This document shows, one piece after another, positions 59,123 through 64,000 of a DNA stretch of 64,000 nt. Each line of letters opens with the position of its first letter. Positions within the stretch are counted from its first letter, which is position 1. The DNA comes from Kribbella sandramycini (lineage in GTDB: Bacteria > Actinomycetota > Actinomycetes > Propionibacteriales > Kribbellaceae): assembly GCF_013131805.1 (NCBI RefSeq), contig NZ_JABJRC010000002.1, positions 1,054,001 to 1,118,000 of the forward strand, given 5' to 3'. Position numbers and translations under genes: made by a program. Below the pieces are notes generated by a model. The model was not told the origin of the DNA and did no database searches. It saw only the letters and a list, made by a program, of their open reading frames with translations.

Positions 59123-59913
59123 CGCTCCCCCTGCCCGGGGAAGGCCGCCTGGGCCATGTCGAAGTCGTGCGGCGTGGCGACCAGGGCCGACATCTCCGCG
59201 GCGATGTCGGTCGCGGACCGGATCAGCTGGGTCTTCTCCAGCCGGCCGTGCCCACGGCCGTCGAAGAAGGCCGCACCGACCGGGTCGTACGCCAAATGCC
59301 ACCGATGCCGGACCGGCACGGACATCTGGTCGAGCACGGTCCAGACCTGCTTGACGGCGTCCCGCTGCTTCGGGTCGGCCACGACGACCACACCGAGCTG
59401 TGCGTCGACGTGATGGACCAGCGAGGAGAGGCGCTCGCGGAGATGCGCCACGGACGAGCCGGTCGCCGTACAGACCATGACGATCAGCCGTGCGGAATGG
59501 ATGACGGGCAGCTGCGGCGCAGTCGCGCTGACGCGGCCGCAGTCGGCCAGTACGTCGGCTGCCTGCATCTGGTTGAACGAGATGCCCAGCGGGTGCCACA
59601 GACCGCCCATACCGCCGATCTGCTCGGGCGAACGGACGCCGAGCAGCACGTCGAGGCCGCCGTCCAACTGCTGGCTGTGCGCGAGGATGACCTCGTCGCC
59701 AAGCCCCTTGCGGCTTGCGGCGGCCAGGGAGACCAGACCGCGGTCGGAGTTCAGCGGTGCGCCGCCAGGAGCCGTCATCCGGATCGCAACGTCGCTACCG
59801 GACGGGTCGCACTCGGCCAGCAGCACCTGCCGCGGCCAGAGCGCACCGAGCACCAGACCGGCGGTGGTGACGCCAGGCGAGCCCTTGGCGCTCGCAAATG
59901 CCACGAGTGCCAT
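59119..59913 (-). CDS. TadZ/CpaE-like MinD-family protein
   Basis: 264 residues. The N-terminal P-loop is deviant: SAKGSPGVTT in place of KGGxGKT, so Lys is kept at the first position but the second signature Lys is a Val. TadZ proteins localise the pilus machine; loss of the canonical lysine suggests weak or no ATPase. ATG is one base before the SAF-protein stop. Confidence 0.8.
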   Translation of the reverse strand: MALVAFASAKGSPGVTTAGLVLGALWPRQVLLAECDPSGSDVAIRMTAPGGAPLNSDRGLVSLAAASRKGLGDEVILAHSQQLDGGLDVLLGVRSPEQIGGMGGLWHPLGISFNQMQAADVLADCGRVSATAPQLPVIHSARLIVMVCTATGSSVAHLRERLSSLVHHVDAQLGVVVVADPKQRDAVKQVWTVLDQMSVPVRHRWHLAYDPVGAAFFDGRGHGRLEKTQLIRSATDIAAEMSALVATPHDFDMAQAAFPGQGER

Positions 59914-60651
59914 CTAGTTGGCTCCGGTGACGCGCGGGAGGTCGGGCTTGGTCGCCGGGTTCAGCTTCACCAGCACCAAGGTCTTCGCGGCCGCCGCGGC
60001 TGCTACCGCCGGCGCCTTGCCGCTGGGCACCAGGATCGTCACGTTCAGCGTGTTGACCGTCGAGGTCTTGTCGGCCACCACCCCGCCGGCCGAGGCGGTC
60101 ACCTCGGCCGCGGTGACCAGGATCCCCAGCCCGGCGGCGTCCTGGTTCGCGCTCGGCACGCGCACGACCTGCACGATGTCGCCCTCGATCAGACCGCCGG
60201 CCGGCGCGCGGCCGGCCTCCAGGACGACACCGAGCTCCGCGCCGGCGGAAGGGATCGGCGTGTCCTTCTGCAGGTTGTTCTTGTTCAGGTACTGGCCGTT
60301 GTAGAGCCAGCCTGTTGTGTACTGGCCGAGGTACCTGTCCTTCTCGGACCACTTGATCAGGCCCTCGGTGGCGCCGGCGAGATCGCCACGGGCCAGGTCA
60401 CCCGGCTGCAGGCGGTGCCCGGGCGGCATCGGCTCCTTGGTCGCGATCGCGACGTAGCCCTCGCGGTTGCCGCTGTTCAGCGCGATCAGCGCCGAGCCGG
60501 CGGCGCCGAGCAGGATGAGGATGACGGCGAGGGCAGCCAGGGCGGGCCGGCGCTCTCGGCTGCTGGGGAGGCGGTTCGTACCACCGCCCGCCGAACGGCC
60601 CGCTCCGCGGGCGCTGGAGGACGGAGTACGCGTTGAGGACGAGAGACTCAC
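59914..60651 (-). CDS. CpaB/RcpC-like SAF-domain protein
   Basis: 245 residues: basic Ser-rich tail, one membrane helix (near 37-58), and SAF domain (KEPMPPGHRLQPGDL...) with a following RcpC-like region. It may bind peptidoglycan for the pilus. GTG at 60651 is seven bases after TACGGT (60664-60659, minus), a promoter candidate at the head of the Tad operon, giving a leaderless mRNA. Confidence 0.82.
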   Translation of the reverse strand: MSLSSSTRTPSSSARGAGRSAGGGTNRLPSSRERRPALAALAVILILLGAAGSALIALNSGNREGYVAIATKEPMPPGHRLQPGDLARGDLAGATEGLIKWSEKDRYLGQYTTGWLYNGQYLNKNNLQKDTPIPSAGAELGVVLEAGRAPAGGLIEGDIVQVVRVPSANQDAAGLGILVTAAEVTASAGGVVADKTSTVNTLNVTILVPSGKAPAVAAAAAAKTLVLVKLNPATKPDLPRVTGAN

Positions 60652-60704
60652 GCGCCCTACCGTAACGGCACCGCAGGCCCAATTCGGTCAGGAGCCACTG
60701 GCCG

Positions 60705-61157
60705 TTACCGGCTCGCGACCCGGCTGCGCTCTTCGACCGTCAGCAACTCGGTGAAGGCACCCGGACCGCCGTACAACTGGTCTAGATAGGCATACAGGCC
60801 GTGCAGCGCCAGGCCGAGCTCACGCTGCCAGCCCTCCGCGCTCTCCAGCACGGCGGCCAGCGCGCGGCCTTCGGTCAGTGTGACGGCGGAGTTGACCGGC
60901 TGGTCGAGGCGCTCGCCGACGCCGGTACGCCGGGCGCTCAGCTCGCGGATCACGCTTGCCAGCGCGGCGCGCGGCGGGCCGGCCAGCAACTCGTCGAAGC
61001 CGCGGCCGCCGTACAGCTGGTCGAGGTACTCGCACAGGGCGAGGAACAGCTCGACGGCGTCGTACTCGTTGCCGTCGGCCGCGACGTGCCGAAGTTGCGC
61101 GATGACGCCGCGGGCCTCGGCGACGGTCCACTGCGAGGAGCCCAGGCGCTCAGTCAT
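60705..61157 (-). CDS. Hypothetical protein with an internal duplication
   Basis: 150 residues with two copies of the motif YLDQLYGG (CEYLDQLYGGRGFDELLAG near 43-60, and YAYLDQLYGGPGAFTELL near 124-141), indicating an internal repeat of about 80 residues. No signal or membrane span. Lies 53 bases upstream of the Tad operon on the same strand and diverges from the large unknown protein. Function unknown. Confidence 0.7.
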   Translation of the reverse strand: MTERLGSSQWTVAEARGVIAQLRHVAADGNEYDAVELFLALCEYLDQLYGGRGFDELLAGPPRAALASVIRELSARRTGVGERLDQPVNSAVTLTEGRALAAVLESAEGWQRELGLALHGLYAYLDQLYGGPGAFTELLTVEERSRVASR

Positions 61158-61276
61158 GCGTCGATCCTAGGCGGACCGCGGGCGTAATTCGTTAACAGAT
61201 CGGGTGCTCCGAGCAGCTGGCGAGTAACCGATTGTTTGCTAACGTCCCGGCGAGATGACCAGAAGGTGAGGTGTTC

Positions 61277-64000
61277 GTGACGACTCCAGCCGCACGCGCC
61301 CGCGCGACTCTCGCGACAGCGCTCGGGATCGCGTTCCCCAGCGCCGTCCCGCTGCAGGGTGACCGCGTCTGGCTGACCAGCCGCCGCGATACCGTCTCCA
61401 CCACCGCCATCGAGCAGTACGTCGCTCGCCGGGCTGCCCGGGTGTCGGACGACCGCCTCCTGGCCGAGACCGTCGCGTTGCTCGGCGCCGAGGTCGCGCG
61501 CGTCCGCCGGACCGACCCGGCCCAGGGCGCGACCGCGGCCCTCGACCGCCTGCTCGCTGTCCCCGGTCTGGACCAATCGCGGACCGCCGAGGCGCAGGCC
61601 ATGCTGCAGGTGGCCCTCCGCGCCGCGGCCGCCACCTCCCCCGAGGCCGCCGCCCGCCTGGAGACTCCGAGCCAGACCTCGCCGCTCGCCGTCCTCGAAC
61701 GCGGCCGGGCGATTTCGCGCGCGGCGCACGGCGCACCTCCCGAAATCCGGGCCGAGGGCGGGCCGTCGCCGCGCTCGGGGTTCGTCGGCCGGTTGCGCCG
61801 GGTCCTGGGAGTGGAACGGCGCGAGACCCGGTTGCGGGCCGAATACGACCGCTATCAGCTGCTGGTCAAGGCCTGGGGAGCCGGCGCCTGGGTTCAAGGA
61901 GAGCTCGAAGGTGCGGCGCAGGCGATCCGCCGGCGTGGCGGCGTGCTTCCGGAAGCGCCTTGGCAGGCAGGCGCGCGGTACACGGCCGAAGGCGTCGCGG
62001 CCGCGACCGCGCTGACCCGGGTGGACCCGCGCGCCGCGCAACTCCGGCAGCAGGTGGCCGCGCAGGTCGGCGAGCTGGAGCGGGCCGTCGCGGAGCTGTC
62101 CCACCTGGCCGAGACCAAGGTGGCCAGCTCGGGCGCTGCGACCACCGAAGCCGCCGAGCTCGAAGAGAAGGCTCAGGCCGAGGCCGCGATGCGGGACCGG
62201 GGCGCCGCCGAACGGGCTCGGGTGATCCGGGTCGAAGCAGTCGCCGCGGGCAGGACGGCGATCCGGCACACGGAGCTGGCGACCGGCTACCAGCAGGCAG
62301 CCGCGAACGCCGCGCACACCCTCCAGGGGTACCGCGAGCTGCTGACCGAGACCGACGCGGTCATCGCCGATCCGAACCGGCCGCACGGACACCTCGCCGC
62401 GCTCGCGGACGAGGCCGCGGACCGGAGTACGGAGTACGTCGCCGCGACGGCCCGGGCCATGCCCGTCCACGATGCGCTGGAGACCGGCGTGCCGACCGGG
62501 CCGGCCCTGCTGGCGCCGGTCGGCGACATCAACCGCATCCTCGCCGAGAACGGACTGCGCCAGCGGCTCGGCGGCATGGCGCCCCGGCCGATCCCGGCCG
62601 CCGAGTACCGGCGGCTGATGTCCGCGGACGGCATGATCATCCCGGTGGGCGGCGCGCCCGGCGACGACGTCAACCAGGTGACGCAGGTGCGGTTGCGGAT
62701 GAAGCGCCGCGACCTCACCGAGATCGTCGATCGCGACTACGACCTCGCCGAGCAGATGAACGGCACATTCGGCACCGGCGGCCAGGGGGTCAGCACCGCC
62801 GCGACGCAGTCGACCGGTACGTCGGCCGGCGCCGATCTGCAGGCGTTCCTGACGATGACTCCGCCCACGAGCCCGATCCACGCGGTGGGCCAGGTGGTCG
62901 CGCCGCGGGCCGGCGTCAGCTCCGGGGAGTCCTTCACCGCGTCGTCCGGCCAGATCGGGCACTCCCAGTTCGGGCGGGTCGACGACGACCGCGGCGAGTC
63001 GCTGCTCTACCAGTGGACCGGCGAGTGGGAGATCCAGGTCCGCAACTCCCCCACCGCGCCCTGGTCACCCGCCCAGACAGTTGCGGCCGGCAAGCAACTC
63101 ACCTGGGTCCCGAGCGCGTACGCGGTCCAGCCGGCCGCCGCGACCGTCACCTTGGCGCAGCTCGGGCGGGCCGCCGAGATCAATCCGGAACTCCCCCAGC
63201 ACACCGTCACCCGGTTCAACGGTTTGCAGTCGGTCAGCGACCGTCTCGTCGCCGCCGCCCGGGACCAGTTCGGCGCACTCGACCGGGTCGCCTACGACCA
63301 GCTCAACATCATGGTCACCCGCGATCCGGCCCGCCTGCTGCACGAGTACGGCAAACCCGGCGGGCTGACCCGCCCGATCTCCGTCGCCGGGCGGCCGGCG
63401 TACCAGCTGACGGTCGAGCTCGAGCCGGTCTGGAGCACCGCGAGGCTGAGCGGCGAGCGCAGCTTCGACCTGTGGCAGGAGGAGATCGAGAACGAGTTCA
63501 GCGGGATCAGCGCGAGCGAGACCTACGGGACGTCGCTGACCGGGAGCGTCGGGCTGGGAGCGGGCGCCGTACCCGGTGCGCCCGCGGCCTCGGCAGCGCG
63601 CGGAGTCAGCCGGTCCGGCGGCCAGAACGTCAGCCGGACCACCATCACGCCGGTCGCGCACCGCAACCAGGGCCCGACCCAAGGCGTGATCGTCGACTTC
63701 AGGGTCCGGGCCGTGCTCCGCAAGATCGGCGACCGCGACGCGGTGCCGGTCGTGATCACCGACACGTGCGAGGCGCGCCTGCGCCTGCCCGAGAACGAAC
63801 TGCTGCGCGCCGGCGGCCCGGCCGCCGCGGCCGCCGTCCTCCGCGACCCCGACGGCGCCCCGCGGCTCGACCAGGAGGGCCGTCTCCTGCTCAGCGGCGA
63901 TCCGGAGCCGTCCGCGACACCGCAGGCTCTGCCGTCCTGGCTGGGCGACGGTCCCGGTCAGCTGCGCGGCCCCGGCAAGGCCATCGCCGAGAAGCTGACC
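61277..64000 (+). CDS. Large protein of unknown function, C-terminus beyond the window
   Basis: An unbroken frame of 908 codons from GTG 61277 to the window edge, without stop; another in-frame GTG is at 61271. AAGGTGAG precedes the start. There is no signal peptide. Alanine-rich coiled segments occur near 255-340; a region with VRLRMKRRDL near 475; a beta-rich part (LLYQWTGEWEIQVRNS and ISVAGRPAYQLTVELEPVW); glycine-rich GTSLTGSVGLGAGAVPG; and DTCEARLRLPENELLRAGG. I recognise no domain. The composition resembles long actinobacterial proteins sometimes linked to polymorphic toxins, but no toxin domain is visible in the part shown. Confidence 0.75.
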   Translation, partial: MTTPAARARATLATALGIAFPSAVPLQGDRVWLTSRRDTVSTTAIEQYVARRAARVSDDRLLAETVALLGAEVARVRRTDPAQGATAALDRLLAVPGLDQSRTAEAQAMLQVALRAAAATSPEAAARLETPSQTSPLAVLERGRAISRAAHGAPPEIRAEGGPSPRSGFVGRLRRVLGVERRETRLRAEYDRYQLLVKAWGAGAWVQGELEGAAQAIRRRGGVLPEAPWQAGARYTAEGVAAATALTRVDPRAAQLRQQVAAQVGELERAVAELSHLAETKVASSGAATTEAAELEEKAQAEAAMRDRGAAERARVIRVEAVAAGRTAIRHTELATGYQQAAANAAHTLQGYRELLTETDAVIADPNRPHGHLAALADEAADRSTEYVAATARAMPVHDALETGVPTGPALLAPVGDINRILAENGLRQRLGGMAPRPIPAAEYRRLMSADGMIIPVGGAPGDDVNQVTQVRLRMKRRDLTEIVDRDYDLAEQMNGTFGTGGQGVSTAATQSTGTSAGADLQAFLTMTPPTSPIHAVGQVVAPRAGVSSGESFTASSGQIGHSQFGRVDDDRGESLLYQWTGEWEIQVRNSPTAPWSPAQTVAAGKQLTWVPSAYAVQPAAATVTLAQLGRAAEINPELPQHTVTRFNGLQSVSDRLVAAARDQFGALDRVAYDQLNIMVTRDPARLLHEYGKPGGLTRPISVAGRPAYQLTVELEPVWSTARLSGERSFDLWQEEIENEFSGISASETYGTSLTGSVGLGAGAVPGAPAASAARGVSRSGGQNVSRTTITPVAHRNQGPTQGVIVDFRVRAVLRKIGDRDAVPVVITDTCEARLRLPENELLRAGGPAAAAAVLRDPDGAPRLDQEGRLLLSGDPEPSATPQALPSWLGDGPGQLRGPGKAIAEKLT

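Noticed and set aside
61154..62962. 602-codon minus-strand open frame
   Set aside because: It overlaps the plus-strand large gene, has no ribosome site or recognisable domain, and its codon third positions do not fit the genome.

Overview
The window is high-GC DNA with dense, mostly strand-coherent genes. It has many GTG starts, ATGA/GTGA stop-start overlaps and several starts only 5-8 bases after a -10 element (leaderless mRNAs). Together with a SirA-type sulfite reductase, a Tad pilus locus lacking a secretin, BTAD/LysM and CGNR proteins and SoxR boxes, this points to a free-living actinomycete. Kribbella or another member of the Propionibacteriales is a guess from gene style, not a demonstrated assignment. 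I see no transposase, phage gene, integrase or CRISPR array.

Layout. 1-4.8 kb: a tRNA operon (Gly-Cys-Val, minus) and a lone tRNA-Val(CAC) (plus), each tRNA-Val followed by a terminator, a conserved ~100-bp block and a tandem array. Between them lie a class IV aminotransferase, a MarR regulator, about 1.1 kb of non-coding degenerate repeats and a CGNR regulator. 4.8-9.4 kb: a PPOX-type protein, two secreted I36-type inhibitor paralogs around an unknown exported protein, a SoxR/MFS divergent pair with a SoxR box, and a second identical Gly-Cys-Val tRNA operon in the opposite orientation. 9.4-16.2 kb: SDR, rsgA (preceded by a 19-codon leader ORF), a YihY/BrkB membrane protein, an AidB-like acyl-CoA dehydrogenase, a ZTP riboswitch with glyA, and a MarR regulator. 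16.2-25.2 kb: a carbohydrate island. A GH20-creatininase-enolase operon diverges from a GntR-uronate dehydrogenase-like operon across a strong GntR operator, followed by a GH9 glycosidase under a palindromic operator and an ArsR-like regulator. 25.3-31.2 kb: a complete assimilatory sulfate reduction operon (cysteine-rich leader peptide, sulfite reductase, small zinc-ribbon protein, cysH, cysD, cysN, CbiX/SirB-like chelatase). 31.3-49.3 kb: mostly housekeeping and single genes (PPK2, ZapE, AKR, a SoxR-box quinone reductase, an M4+M28 double peptidase, LysR, FHA, LigC ligase, a truncated cis-prenyltransferase, ABC exporter, crotonase, ABC-F, zinc peptidase). 49.3-60.7 kb: a Tad/Flp pilus operon with accessory secreted proteins and a LysM-BTAD protein. 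61.3-64 kb: the first 908 codons of a very large unknown protein that runs off the window.

How they work together. Two regulons can be read directly from DNA. SoxR (6906-7352) has a matching box with a 19-bp spacer at its own divergent MFS promoter and another 27 kb away at a quinone oxidoreductase. The sulfur operon appears to be controlled by a Cys-Cys leader peptide and makes sulfide through APS, since APS kinase is absent and CysH carries iron-sulfur cysteines. The carbohydrate island looks like a dedicated route for a hexosamine- and uronate-containing polymer, which is inference.
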